64,000 nt of DNA, from assembly GCA_000697055.1 (NCBI GenBank), contig JNDT01002383.1, forward strand, positions 124,001 through 188,000. The letters run 5' to 3'. Numbering within the stretch: position 1 is the first letter of the stretch; each line of letters starts with the position of its first letter. This DNA is from Saksenaea vasiformis B4078. Taxonomy: Eukaryota > Mucoromycota > Mucoromycetes > Mucorales > Saksenaeaceae. Under the pieces are notes generated by a model that was not told the origin of the DNA, ran no database searches, and saw only the letters and a program-made list of their open reading frames with translations. Shown in pieces: positions 33,801 through 44,352 of the stretch. Both the position numbers and the translations under genes were made by a program.

Positions 33801-36486
33801 CCAGAGTGCTTATGAATGGATGGTAGACTCCCTGACACCACCGTCTGTCGAGGCGAATGATTGGGCGGCTTTCGGCTATCCATACGTCCCAGCCCCTTGT
33901 TATTGATCGGCACAGGTTCCACCGTACTTGAGCTCACGACGACCGAATCGTCGTCTTCGCAGTTCAGATGATTCCCCGTCGTATCCGTCGCCGTATGCAC
34001 CGCAAATTTGACATCCGTACTTGTCATCGTGCCTCGCCTGGAGGACCGGAAACGATCATCACGGTTAGCGTACGTTGGTGAGCCCTTGAACAAATCGCTC
34101 GCTTTCGGCACATGGTCTTCCTTCTTTACATTGCTCTCAAACGTAATTTTTCCTCCACCAGCTTGCTGGGATTGTGAAATAATGGATGTCAGACGTCGAT
34201 GATCCCCATGATGCCACGTCTGTCCATATTCCTTGCCCGTCAGTACTACTACTTCGTCGAGGCGTTTGTCACGCACACCTACCGTCGTGGATTTACCGAT
34301 ACCATGTCGCGTTTGGTCCTGTTCAGGACTGTCGAGCGAACTCCGCTGAATGCCTGTTGACGCTGGTTTGGTGCCATTCGCAAATTTCGTCGTCTGCGAA
34401 GAGATCCGCCGATTAAATCGCGGTTCAAGGGAGTCTTTGAAAAGAAGACTGTCGTACTTGTCATAGTCCATCGAGAGCGTCGGCACCTTTGGTGGCACAT
34501 TTTCCTGAGCAGCAAAAAAGGATAAGCGTCGTCCTGAAGGGAAATTCGCCGAACGAGACAGGTAGCCATCGCCATTTCCATTCGGTTGCTGGGTGTAATC
34601 CTCCGTTTTAAGTGTCATCTTCTCATTGAGACTACTGCTACTTCGTTGTTGTTTAATTCGTTTCCCAGACGCATTGCGCCCCTCTTCCGTGAGATAGGGT
34701 ATGTAGATGCCGGTGATATCATGTTCCATGATACCCATCATCTGTAGTTCGTACATTTTGCATCGTGTTTTGTACTTGTCTTGCTTAAGAAAACGTCCTG
34801 TTTCGTGGTGATAAAAATTGCAGTCGATCCAATGCGGTACAGAATAGTACTGATAGGTTGCTGCGGACGAGTCATCCTGATACAGTGGATCCCAGTAGCC
34901 TGCTGCCACCTTGGCGCCTACAGGTACGTAATTTTTCCCAATGCCTGGCTTGAGGTCAGGCGACGTTCCTGCCACCATTTGCTTGGGATGTCTAGGCGTA
35001 GCCAAATGATCATGGATCTCTTCCGGCGGTGGTGAAGACATGTAGTACAGAAGTGGGGTAATATGCAGCGGTAAGGGCGAAAGACAGACCAGATCCATCG
35101 CAATACCATTGTCCGTCATGCGTTCGTTTGTCAATCGAAGCAGCTTTTTGGTCACCATAAACTTGCCAGCGCCAGGTGTAACCAGAATAATGGACAGACC
35201 TGTTCGCATCAGGTCACGGTCAACATAGTGTTTATCAAAAGGATTCAGAGCCAGATTGATGGCCTCAAGAATATTGCCCTCGTACGCCATGCCGATTTGC
35301 CCACTCACAAGACTACGCTCTTGCTCCGTTCGCATAAGTACATGTTGCTGGAACTTGAGATGCTCGTCTTTCAGCACACCAATAATCGACATCCAGTCAT
35401 CCGTTGTTTCCCAATCTGCCAAAACCTTGTAGAAATCCTTGTAATAGCGACCGTCCTCACCCTGGTTGACAAGCTCATCCATAGGATCCTCTGCGCCGTA
35501 AAACACACGGGTAAACAGAACAATCGAAACAACATGGTTTGTGCCTTGATCTTTCCAGCAATTAAAGAGATTAGGTAAGAAATTGTTGACCACCTTCTCA
35601 AAATAGAGCTCGCCATCTTCATCAAATTCCCACATCTCTCGAGACATTTGGATAAAGACAAAGTACTTTGCTGAACCGGATCGAAAGATCATACGCGTAC
35701 TGCCGTTGATATAGCCAGACGTAATCTATGCAAACGCAGATTTTCGTGTTATCCATTTCACTTAGTAAAAAAAATTCATCTGAATCAAACCTCTTTATCA
35801 TTGGCATATAGTTTTTTGACAGTAGCTTTGATGACACCAGCAAATAAAAGCTTCTTCTCGACATAGACACACGTGCCGCTTAGACTCTGCTGAAGTCGCC
35901 ACATGTCACTTCTTCCGAGATATTGTTCTTTAAAGGATAACTCTACATGATCCAGCGCCACAGCGCTTGGATCAATCTATTAAAAGGAAATGAGGTTAAC
36001 TGCAACCCTTTTTTTTAAAAAAAAAAAAAGAGAAAGAAAGAAAGAACGAAAGAAAGAAATACTCACCACTTCAACATAGACTTCAGGTCGAAAGCGAAGG
36101 TTAAACCGTTCAGCAATATCTTTTGAAATGGAGATCTGACATTGTGTCTTTAGAACCGGACGTGCATAGTGTCTACTTTTTTTTTAACGACGAACCTGTA
36201 ATTGTTGTTGCCGAGCAAGTGTCTCTCGATCCACACAGGTCACTTTGACAACAAAAGACTCTCGTTCTGTCGTTCCTGGGAGCTGTTGCTGCTGCTGTTG
36301 CTGCGATGCTGTACGTGGATAATGGATGCGTAACACCTGTCCGTCACGGATGTTGGGAAAATGATCCGGATTGACCACGGCGTCATGGTTAAAGGTCGTG
36401 CCAGGATCATGAAACCATAGTATGATCGGTTTGGCCGAGAGTAGTTGACCAGAAGACACTGTACTTGTTGCTGGTAGGGCAGGCAT
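30881..36486 (-). CDS. IML1: Iml1/DEPDC5, GATOR1 (SEACIT) subunit, negative regulator of TORC1
   Basis: Four exons (36196-36486, 36067-36147, 35791-35976, 30881-35725) give 1800 residues. The N-terminal domain (KPIILWFHDPGTTFNHDAVVNP, LKTQCQISISKDIAERFNLRFRPEVYVEV) and the following SABA-type domain (YFVFIQMSREMWEFDEDGELYFEK, FTRVFYG) match Iml1. Residues about 1315-1390 are a DEP domain (FIGNELVDWLISQF, GFLDGHYFYRL). The C-terminus has the conserved QVHQLTF.../VEFYMSKSMIID and HFQLNWLGC blocks. With Npr2 and Npr3 it forms the GAP for Rag-type GTPases that switches off TORC1 on amino-acid loss at the vacuole. Insertions are long and low-complexity: a Thr run (about 1020-1040), Gly-rich flanks and a Gln run near 1745. 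Start at 36486 is the first ATG in frame; the frame stays open upstream to about 36530, so a short extra 5' exon is possible. Confidence 0.95.
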
Positions 36487-37879
36487 AACCCTGAGCGGGG
36501 AATTCTTGCAGCTTTGCACAGGTGGGAGGGTGTACTGGCTGAAATCACGAAGTCACTGAATTCGTTCATGCCTGAAAAAGGGTGCGTGTGAGTGAGTGCG
36601 AGTGTGTGTCACTTGCACATCGCTATCTCTTCGCGCCCTTTAATCGTCGATCGTGCTGTAAAAATCGCTACTACTAGATATTCCCGTCGCTATCCATAGC
36701 ACAGTTCGAAAATTGAGCCGCCTACTGCATTTTTAAGATATACGACTGGAGGTCGGAATAGCCCGCTTCTCAAGTTAAATTATTTTGCGTGATGCGTGAG
36801 GCAATGGTAAATGACAGCTATTAAATCACGAAATGTTGAGTTTCTATCTCTTTGTACTTTTTGATCGATCAAGTACAATCGTGCACTGTACACTGGATCC
36901 TGTTTATATGGAATTGCGCATTGGCTATCTCCACTATGGAACCGCCTGGACAAACGCATTCCACTCTCGCTTACAAATCCAACCCTGATTAGGTTGGTTC
37001 AAAAGAAACTCTGCCACACAAGCGCCAGCTTATGCGCGATCCTTTTTATTTAGGATGCATTGTAAGAATGCACTAATTTGAAGCAATGTCACCAAAGAGA
37101 TGCATATCCGACAGGATGGCTTTATCTATTAAAGACTGGACATAAGGATACACACATTTTGGCGTCTTTGATGGATTCGGACAACTGCCAACATCCGACG
37201 ATGGGATCACTTCCCAAAAGAAAAAAAAAAGCTTGTCTACCTTAGGCAGACAGAATGACAGCAGCAGTCAAGTAGAGTGTGACGAAACGATGGCATGTAC
37301 TGCATATCTGGACCGAATACTGCTAGTTTGTTGAAATTGGCGCAAGTAAGTTTATCAATAACTAACATTTCGGTACATTCAATAGGGCTATTGAGCTAGG
37401 ATTGATTTGGCATCAGAATCCCTGCACTTTTTACTCAAAAGAGGGTTGGATCCCACTAGCGGTCGCCATTGTTATCTCTACGTGCCCTCCACTTGATACA
37501 CTCTGCTCATCCTTTGAGATATGTTTGCATCGATTTGTGAGAAAGAAAAAAAAACCTAGCCTATACATCGTGAATCGTTACGATAGCGATGTCTTGAGTG
37601 TCACAACATTTTTGAACTACGATGTGCTATCAACAGCAATTGTCAGTCTTAAGAACAACTGCCAATACCAGTTTCTTCTTGTCAATCGCTCTCCCTCATT
37701 GTAATGGAGAAACATGTAGGTGCGCAGAAAAGAAAAAAGAAAAAAAGTTTAATATGTCGCACAAACCGAGGCCCTGGACTTTTAAAAAGGGACAAGTGCA
37801 ACTTGGTCAATAAGAAGGCGGTGTTCACGCACGAGGTCTTGCGCCCAAGCGCTTTGCCCTTGTGTTGGCTGGCAGTAGC
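36487..37879. other. Intergenic region upstream of Iml1
   Basis: Contains the Iml1 promoter on the minus strand. A GTGTGAGTGAGTG-type tract lies near 36580-36610. The open stretch 37402-37704 (+) has no motif or coding context. No RNA gene or mobile element is recognised. Confidence 0.4.
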
Positions 37880-38581
37880 TTAGATTAGCATATGTTTGTT
37901 ATTTAACACGAGTATGGTAACAAGAAGTACAATAATAAGGATGCATAGGATAACGCCTACAAGAAACCACGGTCTAATTTTCCGTGGTTTATTTTCTTCT
38001 TCTTCTTCTTCTTCTGCTGCGGGTTTCACCATCAGGGAGACGTGCTCTGCTGATTGGTCATTCGTATATTCTTGCTCCAAGAGGGCTACCATTTCCCTGG
38101 ATATTTCCGAAAGTTCCTGGAGTATCCCTGTGAGGCGCTGTCTGTCTTCGCTCCGCATCTCCGAACCAGGCGTCAGCACGGATACGCCACTATGCGCGCC
38201 TGCGCGCAATTCAGTACCAATGACGTGTCGATAGTGCTCGGTGAGATGGATATACGACTCTGCCAGACCTCTGAAGATGCCCTTCCGTACAGCAAGATCA
38301 CTTTCCCCAGCTCTCGGAAACATATTTCTTAATATAGTTCGCATACGCATCATGATCGGATGAATTTCTGATACAAGAGATGAAACAGTTTCTTCCTGAC
38401 TACTTGACGCTGTATTATCGGCGGCTCGTGTCTGGATACTTTGAATACGTCCTATTCTATCACTGACAAAATGTACATCGCTTCGAAGACGGCCGGCATT
38501 CTCGTGGTAGTCAGGCATCGATAAGTAGACATTATGTCGTTGATCAGAGTGGAGCGGTTCCACATACGTAATTGATTGCAT
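37880..38581 (-). CDS. Syntaxin-like tail-anchored protein with a shortened SNARE region
   Basis: A single exon of 233 residues. Three helical segments resembling a syntaxin Habc domain span about 25-150: LRSDVHFVSDRIGRIQSIQ, VSSLVSEIHPIMMRMRTILRN and DLAVRKGIFRGLAESYIHLTEHYRHVI. The last resembles the third Habc helix of Qa-SNAREs. After a linker, about 40 residues (RLTGILQELSEISREMVALLEQE) align with the first half of a SNARE motif up to the zero layer. The second half is replaced by an acidic run (PAAEEEEEENKPRKIRPW). One C-terminal membrane anchor follows (FLVGVILCILIIVLLVTILVL). SNAREs drive vesicle fusion; a Habc protein without a full core could act as a regulator or a decoy. Start at 38581 is preferred: the longer in-frame extension to 38668 is translated T-rich leader. 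Confidence 0.6.
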   Translation of the reverse strand: MQSITYVEPLHSDQRHNVYLSMPDYHENAGRLRSDVHFVSDRIGRIQSIQTRAADNTASSSQEETVSSLVSEIHPIMMRMRTILRNMFPRAGESDLAVRKGIFRGLAESYIHLTEHYRHVIGTELRAGAHSGVSVLTPGSEMRSEDRQRLTGILQELSEISREMVALLEQEYTNDQSAEHVSLMVKPAAEEEEEEENKPRKIRPWFLVGVILCILIIVLLVTILVLNNKHMLI

Positions 38582-39405
38582 AAGAAGGAAAAAAAAAGGA
38601 AGACAGCGATGCGAAAGCGAAAAATAAATAAATAAATAAAAGGAAAGGAATGACAACGGCCAAACCATGGAAGATCAAAGCCCTGGCGGAGCCATAATCT
38701 CATACAGAAAGGCGCCACTGTCTAGAAGAAGAAGAATACAACAGTTGTCCAAAAGTGCAAGATGGATTATCGTTTCACAGCATGCAGCACAGCGATAGCT
38801 TCTTGTCTAGTAGATGAGAACTAGATGGGATGAGATGGATATTGGAAAACGAATATGGTTATAGTGCAAAAGCTGATGATGATGATTATGATGATGGTGA
38901 GAGTAGCACGTACGCACGCACAGTGCTTGAAAAGCATTCTGGCTCCACTTCTTTTACCGTAACTGGTATCGCGGCCTGAACTTCTGACTGGGATCGTCAC
39001 CGATGCTCCACTTTTGGCGGCTGACTGTTCCGTCGTTCAACATCACCAGCCACAGAGGGCAGATCGTTTGACAGCCGCATCGCTAGGTTTAGCAAAATCT
39101 CGTTTCCCAAAGAAATAGATGCGACGCATTTTAACATATTTGTATCTTTTGGGCTTCCATTATCGGTTCGTCTCGTGCAGATGAAAGAATGCCGCGAAAC
39201 ATAGAAAACAGGATTCGTGTGACACTCATGTTGTTTCAGGGCGACAGACAAATGAATCACTTTACAATTTATGGATCGCACCTGGGCATGTGCATTCGTG
39301 AAAACGAATTGCACTCGCATGTCTTTTTTTTTCGTTTTTTTTCTTTCTCTGAACCATGATGTTGCGGGGGTAATCGAGGGGTTTATTCGTTTTATTTTAC
39401 TGTAT
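38582..39405. other. Intergenic region, syntaxin-like gene to eEF1B 3' end
   Basis: Holds the syntaxin-like promoter with an ATAAATAAATAAATAAA tract at about 38624-38640 and a GATGATGATGATTATGATGATG tract near 38874-38896. The open stretch 38997-39446 (-) overlaps the eEF1B 3' end and has no motif. Confidence 0.4.
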
Positions 39406-40285
39406 TTAGATCTTCTGCATAGCAGCAACATCGACAGACTGGACATAGTCTTCGAATTCAGTGATCTTGTCAGTCAAATCATCCAACAAAACCTAAGAAA
39501 GAAGAAAAATGGTTAGATCACGTTCTTTCACCCTGAACCGTTTCATCCAAGTTATTTACCTTGTCATCCTCGACAACACAGTTGATCTGGAGCTTCTTGA
39601 TACCATAACCAATAGCAACGAACTGGTGGCCACCCCACAAAAGACCATCCATGTTAACGCTCTTGACGGACTCGAGCAACTTTTCCAAGTCGGTCTCGTC
39701 ATCCCAGGGCTTGACCTCAAGGGTAACGGTGGTCTTGGCGATAGGCTTGGGCTTAGCAGCCTTCTTAGCGTTGTATTCAGCGAGACGCTGGGCCTTGATT
39801 CTCTCGGCTTCCTCATCAACTTCCTCATCATCGGAACCGAACAAGTCGATGTCGTCTTCTTCCTCGTCAGCCTTGGTCTCAGCGGCAGCCCTGGAAAAAA
39901 TGACAAAAGATGCAACGTCAGCACACATCATCCATCTCTCTCTCTTTCTCATTCTCTCTCTTCCAATCAAAAAATTTTTGGATAAAGAAGAAAGAAAGAA
40001 AAGAAAAATACGTACTTGGCGGTCAAACCCTGGACAGAGGCGATGTGCTTGTACCATCTGGCCAAGTGGGGGAAGGCAGCAGCGTTGGGGCCCTCAGGCA
40101 AGGCAGCGAAGACAGTCTTGTCAGCGTCAGAGGCCTCGTTACTAAAACAAACAGACAAAAAAAAGTTACTTTTTTGATATTCCCATAAAATACTTTGTCC
40201 AAACATACCCAGAAACGTAGGAGACGTTCTCGAAGAAACCGTTAAGGATCTTGAAGGCCAAGCCAGACTCAAGCGTGAAGGACAT
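39406..40285 (-). CDS. EFB1: Translation elongation factor eEF1B-alpha (EF-1-beta), GDP/GTP exchange factor
   Basis: Four exons (40209-40285, 40016-40141, 39560-39890, 39406-39492) give 206 residues, the usual length. The N-terminal GST-C-like part ([37 protein letters not shown]) is followed by the acidic linker [19 protein letters not shown] and then the catalytic domain. That domain reads [21 protein letters not shown] and [21 protein letters not shown], ending [12 protein letters not shown], with the conserved penultimate Lys that inserts into the eEF1A nucleotide site. It recharges eEF1A with GTP during translation elongation. The SDDEE site is a typical casein kinase 2 target. Strong codon bias toward C/G-ending codons contrasts with neighbours and fits a highly expressed gene. 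It is divergent from the small basic-protein gene at 40495. Confidence 0.97.
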
Positions 40286-40494
40286 GTTTGATAACGTAAA
40301 AGTAAGAGGGAAGAGGGAAGGGCCCAATTGGGGAGGATATCCCGTTCTATAAAAAAATTTGCGTCGCGGTCACAACATGCCACACTGTGGCTTGGCCAAC
40401 AGCAACTGAGGGTTTTGATTGCTGAAGCGAACCCAGTCAGGGTCGACGTACCCAACCAAAGAAAAAAAAAAAAAGAAAAAGAAAAACCGACATC
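40286..40494. promoter_or_regulatory. 209-bp bidirectional promoter, eEF1B and a small basic protein
   Basis: The two start codons are only 209 bases apart on opposite strands, so core promoter elements must be shared or interleaved. The centre (about 40360-40440) is GC-richer than the surroundings and contains GGTCGCGGTCACAAC-like and CAGTCAGGGTCG sequences. An A-tract precedes the plus-strand ATG. Confidence 0.6.
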
Positions 40495-40782
40495 ATGGGC
40501 AAAAGCGCTAAATTCTACAAGCGACCTACACGAAAGCAAAAAGAAGGTCTTGCACTAAAGAAACTAGTAGATCCTGCACCTGGCATTACAAAAACACAAA
40601 AGAAAAAACCAGCAGCGATGCAAGTTGACAAGGTGATTCCCAAAAAGGAGACGTCAATGGATGTGGATCAACCCTCTGCTGCAGTACCAAAAAAGCCATC
40701 GCCGAAGGATGACAATAAACCCGATTATGTCGACTTACTATCAGGAAAAAAGACTTATAAAAAGATTCCCAAACGTCGCTAA
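40495..40782 (+). CDS. Small lysine-rich protein, 95 aa (putative nucleolar/ribosome-related)
   Basis: A single exon. It begins MGKSAKFYKRPTRKQKEGLA and ends LLSGKKTYKKIPKRR. The protein is strongly basic with Lys clusters at both ends and an acidic/Pro-rich centre (SMDVDQPSAAVPKK). The MGKSAKF.KRP start resembles small fungal nucleolar or ribosome-biogenesis proteins, but I cannot name the family. Sharing a promoter with eEF1B is consistent with growth-linked expression. No signal peptide or membrane segment is present. The A-rich leader and unique ATG make the start secure. Confidence 0.75.
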   Translation: MGKSAKFYKRPTRKQKEGLALKKLVDPAPGITKTQKKKPAAMQVDKVIPKKETSMDVDQPSAAVPKKPSPKDDNKPDYVDLLSGKKTYKKIPKRR

Positions 40783-40990
40783 CTGTAACCCATCCATCAT
40801 CATTTGTACAGCATTTTGCAAAAAAGAATAAAAATACTTTTGATTTAAAACAACTTTACGTTCTGGGCTTTTTTTTTACTGCAAGTGAGAATGGATAGGA
40901 ATAAAATGGATGTGGCTATTTGCTGTGAACTATAACGAAGTAAACTTGGACGCATATGGAAAAAAAAAACATTTCTGTGGGCTGGTTCAT

Positions 40991-43900
40991 CTACATGAAG
41001 TACATGACTAATAGAAAATATGGTCAGCCATCAATGATAACAAAACTAGCGCAAAAAAAAAAACTAACCTTTCTGGAGATCAGGCTTGACAACAGCGAAG
41101 CTTGCAAGCTGAGCTTCCGAGTCCATGCTTTCACTAGTAGCTTCAGTATCGGACCAGTTCTCACCGCGACGGTGGAAGCGAGCACGAGCAGCAACCAAAT
41201 CGGCATAGTAAGCCGGGGGAACCAAAGACACAGCACGAGTAGCACGACCGTAGATGTAGCAAAGGCGGTACGTAAGCTCCTGGAGACTGTCAGAGGTGAA
41301 GTTGTTGTCGTCATACAACACATGGTAGTGAGTAGGACGAGAGGTACCCTGCAAACCAGCATGGGATTGCAAGTAGAAATCGAACTCGAACGGATGGACG
41401 ATATCGGTGTCAACAACCTAAAAAGAAACAAGGTAAGTCATGCAAATCAAACAAGAGGGAGCTGAGATACGTACAGTACCGGGCTGACAGTTACCAGTAC
41501 GGTCAGCATCTCGAGCCTCAATGGGGAAGAAGCGGGCGTGGTGACGCTTCTGCACGACGACAAATGTAATGCTTGGGCGGTAAGTCTTGTCCAAGGAGGC
41601 ACAAGCAGCTATAAAAAAAAAAGGCAATTAGTTTTCGTTGTCCGCAGTTCCTGTCGAGAACTCACCCTTGAGAGCGGCAATTTCACCGTCAAGAACAGCC
41701 TTGAACTGACCCTCAGAGACACCATCACGGTAGAACAGGATACGTTCGGGCTTCTGACCACATGATTGGTAGAAGTTCTTCAACAACTCCTTGGTCATGT
41801 TAGCCAAATCGGCGATGATTTCAGTGCGGTTGGCCTGGACACGGATGGCACTGGCGTATCTGGAAGCACGGGCATCCATACTGGCAGTGACAGCGGCCAC
41901 CGATGGACGGTTCATATCACCTATGTCATTTTCATTGTTAGCCTATGCGAAACAACCCAATGCACAAAAAAGAAAAATCATTACCTGGAGCAGGGTGAGT
42001 GACATCAGCACCCATGATGATGGTGGGGCGTTGAGCAATGAAGGGAATCTGCGGAGGCGAAAGGAACAAGTTCATGCCACCCAACTTCATGTTGACCTTC
42101 AAGCAGACGTTAGCACAGTACTGCTTCTTGGCGTCGTTGATGTGCTTGCTCTGCACACACTGAGTAGGGACACCAATGACTAGAACAAAGAAAGTTAGAC
42201 CCATAACCTCACATTGCGTCATGCAACTTACCGGTATCGGAGATACGCTTGATTTCCGCATACAACGGAACACCAGTGTTGGGAAGGATACAGAATATGA
42301 GCTGGGGGTTAGCCTTGGCAGCATTACCAGCCTTCAACCAAGCTTCCTTCAAAGTGCGGTCAATGTTGCCTTGGGGATCGGCATTCATGATGGGGGGCTG
42401 CTTGTTGACCACGTTCTACTTAAAAAAGGTAAGCATAAATGCGCATAGCGTGGGTAGCATATAACACATACCAAACCAGTGTCAATGAAGGTTTGGCATA
42501 ATTCACGAATGAATCGCTGAATGGCAGGTGGAGCAAGAGCGCTGGTGAAGTTGACGACACTCCACGATCCCAAAGTGGCACCTTGGGCGACCTTCTTACC
42601 ACGCAAGTTCCAGGCACCGCCCTGGGGAGCGAAGTTGGCTTCCTGGGAAGAGGGGTGATATGAGATCTGAGGTGTCTGCAGAACACGAGCATTGATCATG
42701 GTCATTTCGGGCTTGACGGTCATGCCGAATTGCTGAAGGTAAGGGTTGTTCTTGTAGTTGAGCTGTTGAACACCATCACGGATCTTGTTGGCACGGACGT
42801 TAGGCTTCTGGCAGGTGAACTTAATCATCTCTGCAGTCTGCTTCTCGTTAAGCTTCTTGACCATTCTTTGACCAGGGACGATCTCGCAGACTTCCATGGG
42901 CAAGAAGATGTCGCGCTTGACGACGACACAAGGCAAGAAGGGGCAGGCCAAACGGCGGTTGTACTGCTTGGCGAAGTACTGGGCAACGCTCATTTCAGTA
43001 CCATCTTCAGTCTTGAAGTTGGTACGATCAACAGGAGTGGGTGTCAATTTGGTGATCTTGTACTTCTTCTTGGCTTCACCGCGGTGAATGACTTGGATCT
43101 TCAAGGCCTTGAGAGTCTTCTCCAATTTGACGCGTTCCTTGTCCTGAATACCGCGGCGGAGTTCCTCAACGGAACGACGACCCAAGATCTTGGCAACGAT
43201 TTCTGGAAGGGGACCAGATTCATAGAAAGCAGTGGCGGACACGTCGATGTTAATCAACATCTTTCCTATTGTAATACAAAAAATGGGTTCGAAACCAGTT
43301 GCATACGTGACGTGTCTAAAATTTTACCTGCGGTGGGGCGAGCCGACTGGTAGAAACCCTGCCAGACTTCAGCACCGTTGGGCAGAGGGCGTTTGTCATG
43401 GGATGTGAAGAAAGAACGACCCACGGTGGAGTAGGTCATGCTGGGGAAGTGACGAATCAACACATCAAGGACCATGATAGCTGAAAATCAAAAAATAGAC
43501 ACGTTAGTGAGCTGGGAATTTTCTTAAAACGCGATACATTACCAGTCAAACAGTTAGGAGTGCAAGAGGATTGGCCATTCAAGAAACGGCGAAGTTCCTC
43601 CATGTTGATTTCACCAGCCTTCTTGATACGGATCTTGAAGGTATTGCCAACGCGCTTGGCAGCGGCAGCACCAGCCTCCTGAAGATTGACCTGCAGCGGA
43701 AATATAAAATTAGCATCCATACCACGAAATAACAATGAAATTTCTTTCAAGCATACCTCAAAAGCCATGGCGTTATCTTCACCCAAAGGCAAAGGCTTGG
43801 GAGAAAAGACGTTCTTGCGACCATCATAGACGGTCTTGAGGTTTTTCAAGATACCTTGTCCATCGACATCTTCAAAGGACTTCCACACCTTACGGTAAAC

Positions 43901-44059
43901 AGCAGGTGGGGCATCCGGGGGGTCAATGGTGACATCATAGTGATGCACATTTTGAGTAGGGAAGGAAGTTACTTCAAAGAAGTTACTGCGGATGCGGATA
44001 GACTTTCCAGCACGGCCGGCACCATTACGCACCACGTATTCTGTTAGTTGGGTTGACAT
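40991..44059 (-). CDS. ago: Argonaute, slicer-competent RNA-silencing effector
   Basis: Ten exons (43757-44059, 43543-43690, 43328-43480, 42472-43265, 42232-42415, 41985-42179, 41666-41920, 41475-41608, 41069-41417, 40991-41007) give 843 residues. Domains in order: N ([20 protein letters not shown]), linker 1 ([20 protein letters not shown]), PAZ (around [20 protein letters not shown]), MID ([20 protein letters not shown], then TQCVQSKH) and PIWI. The slicer tetrad appears complete: Asp about 586 (GADVTHP), Glu about 626 (NRTEIIADL), Asp about 658 (YRDGVSEGQ) and the His of THYHVL (about 752-754). Argonaute loads small RNAs and cleaves matching transcripts, giving quelling and transposon control. 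The PIWI C-terminus VMYFM, which inserts into the guide pocket in this family, lies on a 17-nt last exon. The gene is compact and biased toward C/G-ending codons. Its start is 293 bases from the stop of the Ca2+-ATPase. Other paralogues may exist elsewhere. Confidence 0.96.
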
Positions 44060-44352
44060 AAGGGAGAAAAAAAACAGCGAAAGCTGGTGAGTGAAAAAAG
44101 TCGACTGCAAAAGGCCCAAATTATGTCGTCAACACTTTCGTATCGACCAATCAAATCAAAGCGGAAATGTTATTGGTCCAATTCTTCTTACCATCAGATA
44201 GTGTTCCACAAACTGAAACCAAAAGTATGTGATAAATGATTTATTTGCGCTTCTTTATCAACTTCGAGGCATTTATTCCTCTTTTTCAAGTAAAACATGT
44301 TTGTTGCATGAAATTGTGTCAGAGAAGAAAAAAGAAAAAAAAAGGAAAGAAT

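Noticed and set aside
38582..38668. Upstream ATG giving the syntaxin-like protein an N-terminal hydrophobic segment
   Set aside because: The extension is encoded by TTTATTTATTTATTTA leader sequence and would place a membrane segment before an Habc domain, which is not seen in the family.
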